This document shows, piece after piece, positions 24,407-37,679 of a DNA stretch of 64,000 nucleotides. This DNA is from Pinus tabuliformis. Its lineage: Eukaryota; Streptophyta; Pinopsida; Pinales; Pinaceae. The position numbers were made by a program, and so were the translations under genes. The DNA is taken from contig CM062817.1 in NCBI GenBank assembly GCA_031772625.1, positions 951,908,842 to 951,972,841 of the forward strand, written 5' to 3'. Each line of letters opens with the position of its first letter. Position 1 is the stretch's first letter. The notes beneath the pieces were generated by a model. It made no database searches. It saw only the letters and a list, made by a program, of their open reading frames with translations, and had not been told where the DNA came from.

Positions 24407-26292
24407 TGACGAGCCTCTAAATTAGACATCAATTAAGGCCCATGCCTCTAAATTAGACATAAATTAAGGCCCATTTGACCATAATTACCATATTAAACCT
24501 CTATTTTTGCATTAGATAATGTATTTTTAACTTTAATATATTCATTAGGAAGGTTTATTTGATAATTTCATCTTTGTGCCTAATATTATTTTGTGGAATA
24601 TTATGGGAATATTGGGCAGATTATGAAGATTTGGAGGAGGAGATAATTTAGGGGCTTACTCCCTACTACAAGAGTATTAATATTAAATAATAAATCAACA
24701 AGATGTTTTGGAATTATGGCATGGATTTTGGATCTCCAATGGTTGAGAAAATCTAGGAATGTGTTCCCTGCCATTTAATACAGATTCCTAATATTGGGAA
24801 CTAGATCCATTGATTAAGAGATTTTGTTGGGGGAAACTTCCTCCTTTCATGGGGAATGATTTGTAATATTTTTTTATAAGTACCAAGTCGAATTTTCCTC
24901 TAGGTGTGAATTTTTATTAGTTTTGTTGTGGATATAACTCATATTTTTGTATCTCCATTGTCATTTCTTGGACAGATGTAATTGTATCGATGGAAATAAT
25001 GAGGATTGCTGCCATATTCAGCATCTAAATCTTAGTGTCCTTCACAGGAATCTGATTTTCCTTGGTCTTGGTCATCCCAGGAGCCTCAAATCCCTTTTTT
25101 ATCATTTTATTTTCTTCTTTTCACTTCTTATTAACATGCATCTCTTGTTCTTCTCTTTTTTTTCTATTTCTTCATTTAGTATTAATGATTTATTGTTGTA
25201 GGATTGGGTTAAATGGTTGAAGTAAGTTATTTTTCAGGATCACACGAATCATTTCATCATTGGAGCAACTTTGGAAGTTCATAGTAATCATTGAGCTGCT
25301 TGGATTAGTTTGGTTATTCCCAAATCTAGATTTTGGGAAGTCCTTTGTGGCAAATAACAGTAAATTTATGTGATTTTTTAGAGCATGATAATGAGCTTAA
25401 ATCATGTTGATTCCACTTGCATTAGATTATAAAAAAGTATATTTAGTAAAAGATATTACCCCATTCCATTTTCATGTGATTAGGTTAGGCATTTGATAGA
25501 TTCACTAGTTCACTAGTTCTCAAATTTCTAGATTTTAGACTGGTAGTTTTCCGCTATTCTTTAACATGGTTTAACATAGATATTTTTTAGTGATTCCAAT
25601 TGGAATGGTGACCTAAGACATCCTAGTCGATAAAAAAAAATTTCCCATCCAATTTGGATTTGACTGTCTTGGTCATTCAGTGAATTTATAGTTTCATCTA
25701 ATAAATTTGTTGTTTCTTGTAGTAAGTACAAGATCTCTTGTAGCAACCTTCCAACATGTATATACTTGCCCAGATTCACTAAAGAATATTGCGTATTGTC
25801 TCATAAGGTTGAATCAATACGATAGTCTCTAAATCAATGATTAGGGAAGACTACAAACAAATTAGTACTTGCTTCTTTACCCTTGCAAAACATTTCAGCG
25901 ATTTGGGATAATGGATAGATTTATGAAATGGATAATACAATGATAATTTCCACATCCAATGAACTCTGGTAATGGATATAAAATATTTGAAATGTAATTA
26001 TTGGCATTTACTTCATGTTATTTGCTTTATGTAATTAGAATAGGTTTATCTCCTTGTATTTTCTTTCTTGCAATAGGTTAAGGTTTCCATTTCACGCATT
26101 TCATTTTCTGCAATTAGTTTAGGATTTGATTTCATTACATGCACTCCATACATAATGATAGGTAGGAAGGAAACATTGTGTGTTTCACATATAGTGTCGA
26201 TACCTCTTAAGTTTGTATGAACCCCGGGTTGATAATTAGAGTTAGTATCCTTGAGAGTTGCAACATTCTTGTTGCAATACCAAGGCTCATCA
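24407..26292 (+). repeat. 5' LTR of the gag-only gypsy element
   Basis: It begins TGACGAGCCTCTAAATTAG and ends GGCTCATCA. It pairs with 31114-32986 along its whole length (shared landmarks: GGAGGAGATAATTTAG, AATAATAAATCAACAAGAT, GAGTTGCAACATTCTTGTTG). Near its start the unit CCTCTAAATTAGACATAAATTAAG occurs twice in tandem. The small ORFs inside are not genes. Confidence 0.8.
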
Positions 26293-26312
26293 ATTTTTGG
26301 CGCCATTGGCAG
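26293..26312 (+). promoter_or_regulatory. Primer-binding site of the gag-only gypsy element
   Basis: TTGGCGCCATTGGCAGG follows the 5' LTR within a few bases. The TGGCGCC core is usual for Athila/Tat-type plant gypsy elements. The exact tRNA (tRNA-Asp is commonly proposed) would need a comparison with the host tRNA set. Confidence 0.65.
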
Positions 26313-26535
26313 GAAGGTGTCAAAGTATGCATTGTTTTCTTCCCTATTTGATTCACATATTTTTACTTTTTCTATAAAAAAATAAGAATTTCATTACGCA
26401 TATTTCATTTCAAAAACATAAAATTGTATTGCATTAATGTTTTCATTCAATCATAAAAACAAAAAAAAAATCCAACACTAACCCACCCCCCCATTTGATC
26501 ACGTGGTGCAGTAAGACCCACATTGTCATCCACTT

Positions 26536-28080
26536 TTGCAGGTAGAAGAAGAAGAGATGGGAAATAAGGTAGAAGAAATGGATGAAGATGATGACAATGT
26601 GGAAGATCCTCTTAGATTTCTCTTTCAAGATACTGATGCCAGTGTGCATATGAAGAACATCCCTTCACCTTTCCTTCCCAACTTACATGGTATGAGGTCA
26701 ACAGATTTGGAAACCTTTCTCGTTGAATTTGAAATTATTTTTATATCTTATGGTTACTTGTTAAACAAAACAAAATTGAGATTTTTTCCAGAAACATTGA
26801 AGGATAGAGCTCTTAAATGGTTCATGAGTTTATGGAATAATTCAATAAGATCATGGAACTATATGCAAAAGACATTTCTAGAAAAATATAAAGATCATAA
26901 TCTTAAATAAGAAATATTTAGAATGAATAAAAAATAATATGAGAACCTTGAGGATTTAATATAGAGGTTCATGTACAATGTTAATAGGAGGAAACTACAT
27001 CATTTAGGATTTGACACACTAAAAACCCTCTTACTTACAAGAATTAGGGATGAGTAGATTGATATTCTTGATCTCATGAGTAGAGGTGATTTATACTAAT
27101 TATGATTTGAAGTAATTTGTGAAAGATGCAAACACATATCAAGAACAAGGGTAGGAGTAAGTAAATCAAAATCAAGATCGGTGAGTCAAGCTAAACCTGG
27201 AAATTTTCTTGATAGCTTTAAAATAGAAATTCTTAGCAATATAAGTGAACGGGTAGAAATTTTAAGAATACAAAATGAGAAAAATGAAGATGTTGATATT
27301 TTTGTTGTCCATGCAAAATCACGTGATGTCAAATATTTCCCCTCATTACGAAGCTTGGAGGAAGTTTACCAAGAGGACAATGAAGCAAGTCAATTGCTAA
27401 TGTAACTATGTTATATAGCTCCAAGAGGACCATGGAAACCTATTGAACCTGATATTATGCGAGAGCCTAATTCACAATTTCAATCTTATGGACATCCATC
27501 TCAAAGTAATTGGAACACACACTTTCTTTAGCAACCTTGGAGATCTCAACCCTAAAACCAATCTTGACAACAAGGTTGGCAAGAACTTATGGGAACCATC
27601 CACAATATCCTCAATATATTCCTCAATATCCTCCATACCCAACTCCATGTTATCCCTACCATACACCAACACCACAACCACAACCCCAACCACATCCATC
27701 TCAAATATCCACTCCCACTTAACTACTTGTACTAGACAATGAAGTAGCTCATCCCACTTACAATGTTGAGGTACAATGATTCCAAACATCTCCTCTTGAT
27801 CTAAATGGTATTCATCTTAGCTTAAGAAAAATATCACAAAAAATAGATTCTCTTGATATCCTTGTAGGATAACATGCAGAAAAAGAAGACTCAAATGAGA
27901 AAACCAATGAAACATGGGTTACACTTGATGAAGAACAAACATCAAAATTAGAGATTGAGAAATCCCCCTCATGGTTACCATCAAATACTCCATGTATTCA
28001 AGAGAAAGATAAAAAAATAGAGGAAGAATTAAACGTCATGATAGAAAAAGACATGAAGAATGATCCAGATAAGCAGGCAA
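26536..28080 (+). pseudogene. gypsy gag remnant of the non-autonomous element
   Basis: An acidic N-terminus (EEEEMGNKVEEMDEDDD) leads to the plant gypsy Gag core: FLPNLHGMRSTDLETFLVEF, LRFFPETLKDRALKWFM and WNYMQKTFLEKYKDH. Further downstream lie an acidic segment (27181-27405), a proline-, tyrosine- and threonine-rich part (about 27600-27720) and a charged stretch to about 28080. Gag builds the particle and packages RNA. No protease or RT follows, which is the basis for calling the element non-autonomous. The region is broken. Confidence 0.7.
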
Positions 28081-28371
28081 ACTAAAGGCATGAATGTTAT
28101 ATTGATGTTTGGTTCAAGAAAAACAACAAGATGAAGCATCACTCTCTTCTTCAACTGTGTTTGATATTTTCAAAGTCAAAGAATTTTGTCTCTGAAATTT
28201 AGGTGCATGTCAAATAATATATTTAAATCCTACACATCATTTCATTTGTCATGTTGATGTGCACATGGCTCCATTAGAAGTATTCCTACACTTGAAAATG
28301 ATATTGTTTTTTCAAGTAGAGTAGGATAGGAAAAGAAATGAAAATGAAAAATAAGATAAAAAAATAAAATC

Positions 28372-28540
28372 TTAGGTGAAAACCTCCTTTGAGGTGGGTG
28401 AGATTGGCTCATTAATTGAAAACCTCCATGAGGTAGTCAATGGGTTGGAAAAAAGAGAAAAAGAAAAGATCCTAGGTGAAAACCTCCTTTGAGGTGCCTA
28501 GGTAGACCTACTAGTTGTAAAAACTCATTGAAGTTGCTAG
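28372..28540 (+). repeat. Array of short hairpin repeats
   Basis: Three close hairpins, ACCTCCTTTGAGGT at 28382-28395 and 28482-28495 and ACCTCCATGAGGT at 28422-28434, with a weaker relative (AACTCATTGAAGTT) at 28521-28534. The third sits between two CCTAGG palindromes (28471-28502). The spacing is about 40 to 60 bp. It lies in the noncoding half of the gag-only element. Confidence 0.6.
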
Positions 28541-31113
28541 TTGGCATAGAATAAAAAAAGAGAGGAGAAAATAAAAAAAATTCCTCCGTGTATCTCTCTG
28601 ATAAATGCAGGCACTCTCCGACATCTGCAAGGAACAAAAACAAGTTGGAACAAAAAAGAAGAAGAAATAAGTGGTAAAAATTCTAGTTAAAGGAATTCAA
28701 ACTTGGACTTTCTCCTCCTTTTCTCAAATGCTCCAGAAGGACGAAGGCCATGACAATCCATCACCATCATCTATTTCCACCATCCAACCACCATTTCCAA
28801 CCTTTTCCCATTTATTTTCCTTGTTTTCTGAAAATACTACAGGAAGGCTCTCTTTTACTACAAGAAACAAAAATACATAGAGGAGAAATTTATTTCTATC
28901 ATATATTCAAAACCATACATCCATTTTCCATGTTTTTTCAGGTGGAGATGTATATGGTTGATAGTAACATGTGCAAGAAATTTCAGCAAATTCGAGTGCA
29001 CAATTTTTTAGAAATCAACATCCATCACCTACAACCATTTTTAAATTTTCTCAATATTTATGCATCCATTTGCAAATATGTTTCATGGGGAGATGCATAT
29101 GGATGATGGTAACATGAAAATAAATTTCAGAAAATTAAAGTGCACAGTTTTCGAGAAATCAACCTCCATCATCTACAACCATTTTTGAATTTTCTCGATA
29201 TTCTTGAAGCCAATTGCAAAGGTCTTTTATGGGGAGGTGCATAAGGGTGATAGAAACATGTTGATAAGATGTTAAGTGAATCAAGTATATCATTTGGGAG
29301 ATATGGGTTTAAATAAGTTGCTACAGGGTTTCCTGTAGTACTATAGGATGTCCTAGTTTACTACAGGAAACAGGCTGAAAGTTATAGGAAGGCACGGAAG
29401 GTGAACTAAAGTGTTGGAAAGGTGTCTAATGGTGGAATAAGGTATAAGGAAGGTGAGCATCATCCATTGACAAGCCCCACACTCCAACAAGGCCATATTT
29501 GACTAACATATCTTGCTCATGGTAATTGGAAGACAAATGTTTAGAATCATCAAGCTATGAAGACCTGTGTAGAATAAAACAAAGGAAATTATCACCTGGA
29601 GAGGACCTTGGATCGATCATAAACTTAGTAGTAGCATGCATGTTTCTCCAACAACCATTAGGTAGGTACATGTATGCAATATTCTTGACCTTTTCTCGTC
29701 GCGTATTATAGTTAGAAAGTTGTTGTCAATGCATGGGAGATGAAGTCTTATAATCTAAGGATGGGTCAGTGGTTTTAGCCACCTACAACTAGTTAATTGC
29801 AACTCACTCCTTCACTCATGCAATGTGGAAACCCAAAGTAAGAACAGTGGTGATTTCAACAAATGGGGACAACAGTTAAAAGAGGAAATTTGTGAAAAAG
29901 CCAAGTCAGCAAAGCACTCCAATCCCTCCATCCTCTTCATATCCACTATCTATCCATCATTCATCCATCCCATTGCATAGGAAAAAAATACTATTTTTTG
30001 AGAAGAAACCCTACACTATGTCTCACACTGAAAATTTCTTGAAAAAACAAATATAGCACATCCTCTCGATTTTCACAAACCTACACTACTCCCTGTAAGC
30101 CCTAGAATCGTCCTCCAACCCCTCTACATCATTTCTCATTACTCCCATACAATTAGAAGATCCTGAAAGACAAGGAATGACTGCTACCAGATGGTAGAAT
30201 GTTGCTACAAGAAGGAAGAGAGGAACAAATTGTGCTAAAACCAAAAATCGTAGTGCCTAAGAGACACCTAATTAAAGCAGAGAACTCCAAGGCCATTAGG
30301 CAGTCATCTAGGCCACATAATAGAATAGGAATGCAACACAAGCCAAGAAGGCATTCACCATCAAAATAAAACTCAAAATGCAGGCATGAAAAGAGGCTTT
30401 GCAAGAGGTCTCTAATCTCTTTCTAGTTTTTTTCCAAGGCCTAAAAATGTTATAGAAAGGGGAGAGAGGTATGGAATTCAAGTTGAGGGCCTGCCATAGG
30501 CTGAGACTATCATTTATGCTCAAACTAGATTTAAACAAGATATTATATGGTTTCTTTTATTTACTACAGGCTGCTACATGGTTTCCTGTAGTTACTACAA
30601 CAATTACTACAAGATGTCCTAGTTCTCATCTAAAGGTGTTTTGAAGGTTTCAAAGGTGTCCAAATGGTGGAAAAAGGTAGTATAAAGTTGGAAAGGGATG
30701 TGGAAGACCTTGCCAAATTGGAAAATATTTAAGAACCCATATTGAATAAGGGGAAGTGTGTAGGCTACTAGTCTCAAGAAACACCGTGATTTTTTCTATG
30801 AAAAGAAAATTTTGGAAAAATGAGTGAAAATGGAATCAAGGTTTCAAGGTAGATGATATAAGTGAAATGGATCTACAAGCCAATAGATTTCACTTGCAAA
30901 GTGGAAAATTATGGTTTTTTGCTTGAAAGACTGTTAAACAATCATGAAAAGAACAACTACATTTTTGTGCTTGCCCTTGCAGAACTTATAGCCAAGATTC
31001 TTAAGAGGAATGATTGGGGAGTGCACAAGAGATAGGCCATTAGGGCCATGAATGAGGCACAATGAGTTCACTAAGTTTCTCAGAGGATGAACAACACTTT
31101 CAGTAGGCGGATA
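28541..31113 (+). other. Noncoding interior of the gag-only gypsy element
   Basis: Contains about 2.5 units of a repeat of roughly 153 bp from 28938 (landmarks: GAGATG.ATATGG, AGTGCACA, TCTACAACCATTTTT.AATTTTCTC). There are several CTACAGGA/TCCTGTAG inverted motifs near 29320-29370 and 30565-30615. None of the short ORFs resembles a protein family. It ends at the 3' LTR. Confidence 0.55.
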
Positions 31114-32986
31114 TGATGGACCTCTAAATTAGACATAAATTAAGACCCGTGCCTCTAAATTAGACATAAATTAAGGCTCATATGACCATCCTTCAACAGA
31201 TTAAAACTCTCTTTTTGAATTAGATAATTTATTTTTAACTTTAATATGTTCATTAGGAAGGTTTATGGATAATTGTATATTTGTGCCTAATATTATTTAT
31301 TTTTGTGGAATATTAATTAGAATATTGGGAAGATTATGAAGATTTGGAGGAGGAGATAATTTAGGGACCTAATCCCTACTACATGAGAATCAATATTAAA
31401 TAATAAATCAACAAGATATTATGGAATTATGGCTCAAGTTCTAGAGCTCCAATGATTGAGAAAATCTAGGAAAGTGTTCACTTCCATTTAATGCAAATTC
31501 CTAGTATTGGGAACAAGATTCACTAATCAAGGGATTTTGGTGTCGAAAGCTTCCTCATTTCATGGGGAATGATTCATAATCATATTTTATAAGTACCAAG
31601 TTGAGTTTTCCTCTAGGTGTGGATTTTTATTAGTCTTCTTGTGGTGAGAACTCGTATTCTTGCAACTCCACTGTCATTTCTTGCAGGGATGCAAACTACA
31701 TCAATGGAAATAATGAAGATTGGCGCCATGTTCATCTTCTAAATCTTGGTGTCCTTCATAGGGCTTTGGATTTTGTTGGGATTGGGAATCCTAGGAGCCT
31801 CTGAGTCCTTTTGTGTAATTTATTTTTCTTCTTTTCACTTCTTATTCACATACATCTCTTGTTCTTGTTTTTCTTTCTATTTTTGCATTTTGTATTAATG
31901 ATTTATTGTTGTAGGTTTGGAATAGATGGTTGAAGTAAGTTATTTTTTAGGATTAAAAGCATCATTTCATCATTTAAAAAAAAAATTAAGATCATTGTAA
32001 TCATTTAGCTACTTGTATTAGTTTGCTTATTCCCAAATTTAGATTTCTCGAAGTCCCTTTGTGGAAAATAACAATAAATATATATTATTTTTTAGAGTAT
32101 GCTAACGAGATTCAATCGAGTTAATTCCACTCGATTCAGATTAAAAAAAAATCTATTTAATAATAAAAATTATCCCATTTAATTTGAATTTGATTAGGTT
32201 ACACATTTGATAGATTTAGTAGTTCACTAGTTCTCCAATTTCTAGATTTTAGACTAGTAATTTTCTGTTATTTTTTAGCGTGGGTTAACAGAAGTATTTT
32301 TGAGTGATTCCATTTGGAATGGATACATAACACATACTAGTCAATAAAAATCATTTTCCCATATAATTTGGATTTTGTTTTCTTGGTTATTAGTTGAATT
32401 ATGGTTTCCTATAGTAACTACAGGATCTCTTGTAGCAGCAATGCAACATGTATATACTTTCCCATATTTGCTTAAGAAGCTTCATTATTGTCCATTAGGG
32501 TTGAATCAATACCCCTAGGCTATAAATAAATGATTAGGGAACACTAAAGACAACTTAGTACTTGCCCCTTTACCCACGCAAAACATTTAGTGATTTGGGC
32601 TAATCGATAGATTTATGAAATGGATAATACAATGATAATTGCCACATCCAATGAACTTTGTTAATGGATATAAACTCTTTGAAATGTAATGATTGACATT
32701 TACTTCATGATATTTACTTTATTTAATTAGAATATGTTTCTTTCCTTGTATTTTATTTCTTGCAATAGGTTAAGGTTTCCATTTTGTGCATTTCATTTTT
32801 TGGAATTAGTTTAAGATTTGATGTCATTACATGCACTTTATTACAGCATGACATCAAAGGAATGAAACATTTTATGCTACACATATAGTGTTAATACCTA
32901 TTAAGATTGTATGAAGCCCAGGTTGATAATTAAAGTTGGTATCCTTGAGAGTTGCAACATTCTTGTTGCAATACCGAGGCTTATCT
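31114..32986 (+). repeat. 3' LTR of the gag-only gypsy element
   Basis: Begins TGATGGACCTCTAAATTAG, pairs with 24407-26292, and is followed at once by the GAAGG target duplication. Point differences and small indels are scattered throughout, so it is clearly older than the element at 41010-46286. Confidence 0.8.
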
Positions 32987-32991
32987 GAAGG

Positions 32992-34894
32992 AATGTTGGA
33001 TCTTGATGATCAAAGTTACTCATGAAGACTGCATAATCTCTCTAGACCATCTGGAGGGAGAAAAAAGATACAATGAAAGACCTATTATAAGTGTTGAAGA
33101 CATAGTGGCAGTGTCATCACTTCTCAAGGAACTTCATGTTACAATTCATTGGTGTCAAAGTCATCAATGTCAAATGACTCGTCTTTTTTTTGTCACATGA
33201 TGATGTGGAATGATGATGTAGTTTTGGAAAATATTGTAAATGTAAATGTGTGGAAGTTTAAGAGTCATATATTGACAAAAGATTCAAGAGGGTAGTTCAA
33301 GGTGAGTGGGGATATGGAAGGTAATCCCTCTTTTTATAAAATAAGCCTCATTACTCAATTAAAGGATGTTTCACCTTGGCTTTTCCAACCAGCCATTTGA
33401 GAAACATTGTTCTTTTAGGGAGAATGTAATGGATTAATGCACCATTATTGGAGCTAGTGTTGTCTCATTATAACCATGTATCCTATAACTTTCACCTAAT
33501 AATTAAGGGATAAATCTACTCTGTGCGCCTGATCCATGACTTGCGAATAATCACAATTTTCATATGGCAGTTGCAACCATTCAAAAACCTAACCGATTCT
33601 TGGTGGCAACTGATTCAATTACATCGACATATTAATAAATAATAACTTTTATATTATTAACTCCATGTTGTTTAGTTCTAGGGATAGGGATATTAAATTA
33701 TCCCACCCTAAATATAATACCTTCCTCGACGTTCATCTCTTCTTCCTTTTGTCATTATTATATTTTTTCCCATTCTTTATCTGCCACTAAGACTCTCTCG
33801 TTTAATGAGATTTCTTTTATCTCTCATATTATTCTCTTTAGATCATTTTTCAATCATGGAGTCTATATGCATTCATGATAGTTTTCTAACCAATACAACC
33901 AAAAGGGGATATTTCCCTACAAAATGAAGGATTTCATTTTCTAGAAATACCAATAAGTAAAACAATAATGTTTTATCGATAATCATAAACATTTAAAACT
34001 ACAAAATTATTCAATTTTACTATAAATCTTCTAGACATTGTTCAATTTCTAAAAACCATAAGAAAAATATTTATGAAACTTATTGTTACTTGTCAATAAT
34101 ATAGGAAACCATGGCCACTTAACAAAATAATTTAATTACAGCTAGTTTATCAATTGTGACAAGCACTCTAAGAGTGATTTACCACCCCGAGAACAAGAAC
34201 CTTGGGTGGCTTTTCAGCCTCCATGGAAGGCACCTCGTGGCATGTAACAAAAAAATCCAATTAGTATCTCTCAACCATAGTCACATGACAATCTATCAAT
34301 TATTTATGCCATTTCAGGTGATGTTTTTAACTATCCACCATTTATTAGAGTACCTCCACAAGTATTCATGCATCAAGGCCTATGAAGTACTTCATAAAAC
34401 CATACTTCAAGGCCTATGACCCGACCCATTGTTTATATTCAACATTCAAAGGGAGTTATTTTATTGTATTTTCAGACATGCTATTGTCCTCTTCAAGGAC
34501 AACCCCTACTTTTCTACATTCCTTCACTATCACAAAAAACAATGCAAGCAGTCATTCTTTCGTATAAACAAGGCATTGTAACTCTCATAATTTTTCTTTC
34601 AATGTACCATTCAACATTATCATAAAATTATGCACACAAAATCTAGTACTTAATCCATACTATTTACAGTGTGAGTGTCCAAACTTATAATAAATGTAAC
34701 ACAGTTTCTAACCATATTTAATCAATCATAAGGAATCAAATGCCATCAACATCATTATTACTCAAGAATTCATTAAAACTATAATTCATCAACGCTCTCA
34801 TGCATTTCATATTAAATGCAGTATACTAAATAAATCATCATGGAATTTCATACCTAAGCTTATTGTAGAATTTCCCACTATAGATCAACAGATT
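32992..34894. other. Spacer without recognisable gene
   Basis: AT-rich sequence. Together with 24246-24401 its left part is the old insertion site of the gag-only element. Short ORFs (for example 32952-33200 and 34156-34419) match no family I know and have no supporting features. Confidence 0.5.
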
Positions 34895-35861
34895 ATGCAA
34901 TATACTAAAGAAAAATACTTGAACTACTTCTATAAACAAACTTGCGGAACATTAAAATATTTTGACCAAGATCAAATAGAACACATATAACAGAGAATGA
35001 CAAATCAATCACACATGAGCACAAAATAATACTCTAGGGAAAGCCTCCGCGAAAAACCTCGATCTCTGTATTATCATACAAATGGAAATATGTGCGGATT
35101 ACACAGAGCTTTAGCTCACAAGCTATCTTGATCTCAGTATAATCCCTCAATGCTACTCATAGACTAAATAGACATAACATATGCCTTGCCTTAGTCCTCC
35201 AAGCCTCATATTTCCTTGCACAACTTTTCATGGGTCCTCTGGCTGCCACCTGTGTGAATTGATCTCTCACACAACTCACCAAACTCAAAAGTAACTGCAC
35301 AATCTCCAAGGAATGAATTCCTTTGCATGCAAGAGATATCCTCAATGGAATATTCCTGCAACTGATAGTACACTATCCCGTCATCTAATCTCAACTGGGC
35401 CTCTGACTGAACTGACATGCATGAGTTATTTATGAGAGAATATTTAGTTATCTGAAGTGCAGTAGTTGCATGCATGCATGCATTAACTAACTGAACTCAC
35501 AATCAGTTCCACAAACTGTTGGAACTAATCTAACTAGACTTAAATCAGTTAACTGAGATAACTAATTACAACTCAAAGTACAACTCATCCTCATCTCCTT
35601 GATCAAGTGATAACTTCCTCAGTGAAAGGGACAATTGTTGCATGTCTTCACATACAATTCATGTTTTATTTTCTCAAACTAATTAACTTAAGATGAATTA
35701 ATTAATTATTTTTCAAATAGTAGCTAAGATAAAATTTGAATTTTAATTCTCAATTTTAGTTCAGGGACTAACTAAAATTTGAATGTATCCCGAAATGCTA
35801 TTTATAGGAATTTTATTTTTAGCACTTTTATTTTTAGCTTTTCTTGTTGCTATTTTCAACA
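34895..35861 (-). repeat. 3' LTR of the copia fossil
   Basis: Its minus-strand start TGTTGAAAATAGC directly follows the purine tract at about 35862-35872. A TATA-like CATAAATAAC lies near 35423-35432 (minus strand). The interior has a GCATGCATGCATGCA run near 35468-35482. The far end is uncertain. Confidence 0.5.
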
Positions 35862-35919
35862 CTCCCTCTCAACAAGAAAGGGATTATCAGTCACCCCAAT
35901 CCTGTCCCTGTGGAACTCG

Positions 35920-37440
35920 AACTTGCATTTTAACACTGCCTTAGTTAAAATATAGGCATCTTGTTCCTCGGTTCAAACATATAGCAACATGATCCTCTTC
36001 ACCACACAATATCGAAGATGATGATACCGGATATCGATGTGTTTGGACCTGTCATGAAACACTGGATTCTCAGAGAGTTTGATGCAACTCCGATTATCAC
36101 AGTATATCACAGTTGGATCCATCCTCTGACCAAACAATCCAACTAGAATCTTGCGCATCCAAATGGCCTCACATGTTGCCTGACTCGTAGGCATGTATTC
36201 AGCCTCTGCTGAGCTAAGTGAAATTGACCTCTATTTCCTGTTGTACCAAGAAACTGTCGTTGAACCAAGGTTGAAGATTCCTACTGAAGTGCTCTTCCAG
36301 TATGATGGACTCCATGCCCAATCTGCATTTGTGAAGCTCTAAGGCTTCACTCCCTCTGTCCGTCTGTACCACAATCCATACTGATATGTGCCTCTGAGGT
36401 ATCTCAACACATGCTTCACTGCCTCCCAAGACATATTGGTAGGTTGAGCCATAGCTTGACCCAGTTGGTTCACCGCAAAGCACAAATCTTGTCATGTGTT
36501 CACTAGTATACATCAATGAACCCACAAGCTGCTGACAAACAGTAGTAGCTACTACCTCACCTAAAGTAGCATCCTCCTTCCTCTAGTTACCAGCTAGAGG
36601 ATTCTGTATGGGCTTTCACTTCTCCATGTGGAATCGCCTGAGTATCTCATTGGCATATTTTCCTTGAGACACAAACACTTCCCCATCCTTTTGCCACACT
36701 TCCATGCCTAGAAAGTAGTGCATAAGACCCAAGTCTTTCATCTCGAACTCTCTTGCAACATCCTCCTTGCAAGACTTGATCAACTGATCATCACCTGTCA
36801 ATATCAAATCATAAACATAAAGAACAATGATCAATGGCTTACCTTATAACATGATGTGCTAAAGGTTCGCATCTTCTTCACGCTTGGTGAAGCCCAACCC
36901 AGTGATATAGCTGTCGATCCCGGTGTACCAAGCACGAGGTGCTTGCTTCAGCCCATACAAATCCCTCTTGAGTTGACACACATGTGACTCATGATCAAAG
37001 GTCTCAAAACCTTTTCGACTGCTCAATGTACACCTCTTCCTCAATCTTCCCATTAAGGAACACAATCTTCACATCCATCTGATGGATCTTCAAACCCATC
37101 TGAGCTGATAGTGCCAACATCAATATGATAGATGAGTACCTTGCTACAGGAGAAAAAGTCTCATCGTAGTCGATCCCCTCGACCTGTGAGAAACCATGAG
37201 AAACAAACCTTGCCTTATGTTTCTCAACACTGCCATCAGTTGCTTGATTTACCTTGTACAACCATCGAGAACTCACCACTGACTTGTCCTTAGGTCTTCT
37301 AACAACATCCCAAAGATAGTTCTGAATGATGGAGTCATACTCCTCCACCATTGCATCAACCCAGACTCGCTGCTGCATTGCTTCCTCAAATGAAGAAGGT
37401 TCGATCTCTACACACTCCCCAACTAGGGCCATGTAACTAG
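35920..37440 (-). pseudogene. copia RT and RNase H remnant
   Basis: RT pieces: WVDAMVEEYDSIIQNYLWDVV, SRWLYKVNQATDGSVEKHKA, FVSHGFSQVEGIDYDETFSP, IHQMDVKIVFLNGKIEEEVY, LYGLKQAPRAWY and the catalytic-box region IIVLYVYDLILTGDD near 36785-36834 (YVYD in place of the usual YVDD). RNase H pieces: ATCEAIWMRKILVGLFGQ, IYCDNRSCIKLSENPVFHD and SKHIDIRYHHLR. The copia family is clear; the lineage within it is not. The region is broken. Confidence 0.8.
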
Positions 37441-37679
37441 TGTATCGATCAGGTGACCTCCTCTTTCTGCACTAGGAAGATGGTTGTCCCACATTCTATC
37501 TTGCATCCAGCATCAACCAGTCAGCCTCCCTTAAGCATTTCCACCCATCTCTAGAATACTCGACATCAGTGGATGTCTCCACTCCCAGATCCTCCGCGTG
37601 CGACTACTCCGCATCAATCTGAGGCTCCTCCTCCTTAGGAACCAAAAGTTCCTCCTCTGCATGCAACCTAAGCTCCCTC

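Larger units (their letters stand above)
24407..32986 (+). mobile_element. Ty3/gypsy-like LTR element with gag only, 8.6 kb
   Basis: LTRs lie at 24407-26292 and 31114-32986, flanked by the 5-bp duplication GAAGG (24402-24406 and 32987-32991). The LTR is followed by TTGGCGCCATTGGC, the kind of primer-binding site common in Athila/Tat-type gypsy elements. The interior has a gag-like region (26536-28080) and then about 3 kb (28085-31113) with repeats but no RT, RNase H or integrase that I can recognise. Boundaries and target duplication are complete, so the absence of pol looks original and not caused by truncation. The LTRs differ at many positions, so the insertion is not recent. The gag region is broken. 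Confidence 0.8.

Noticed and set aside
34156-34625. Overlapping ORFs of 61 to 87 residues
   Set aside because: Several frames are open in the same stretch, with no motif or family match, as expected by chance.
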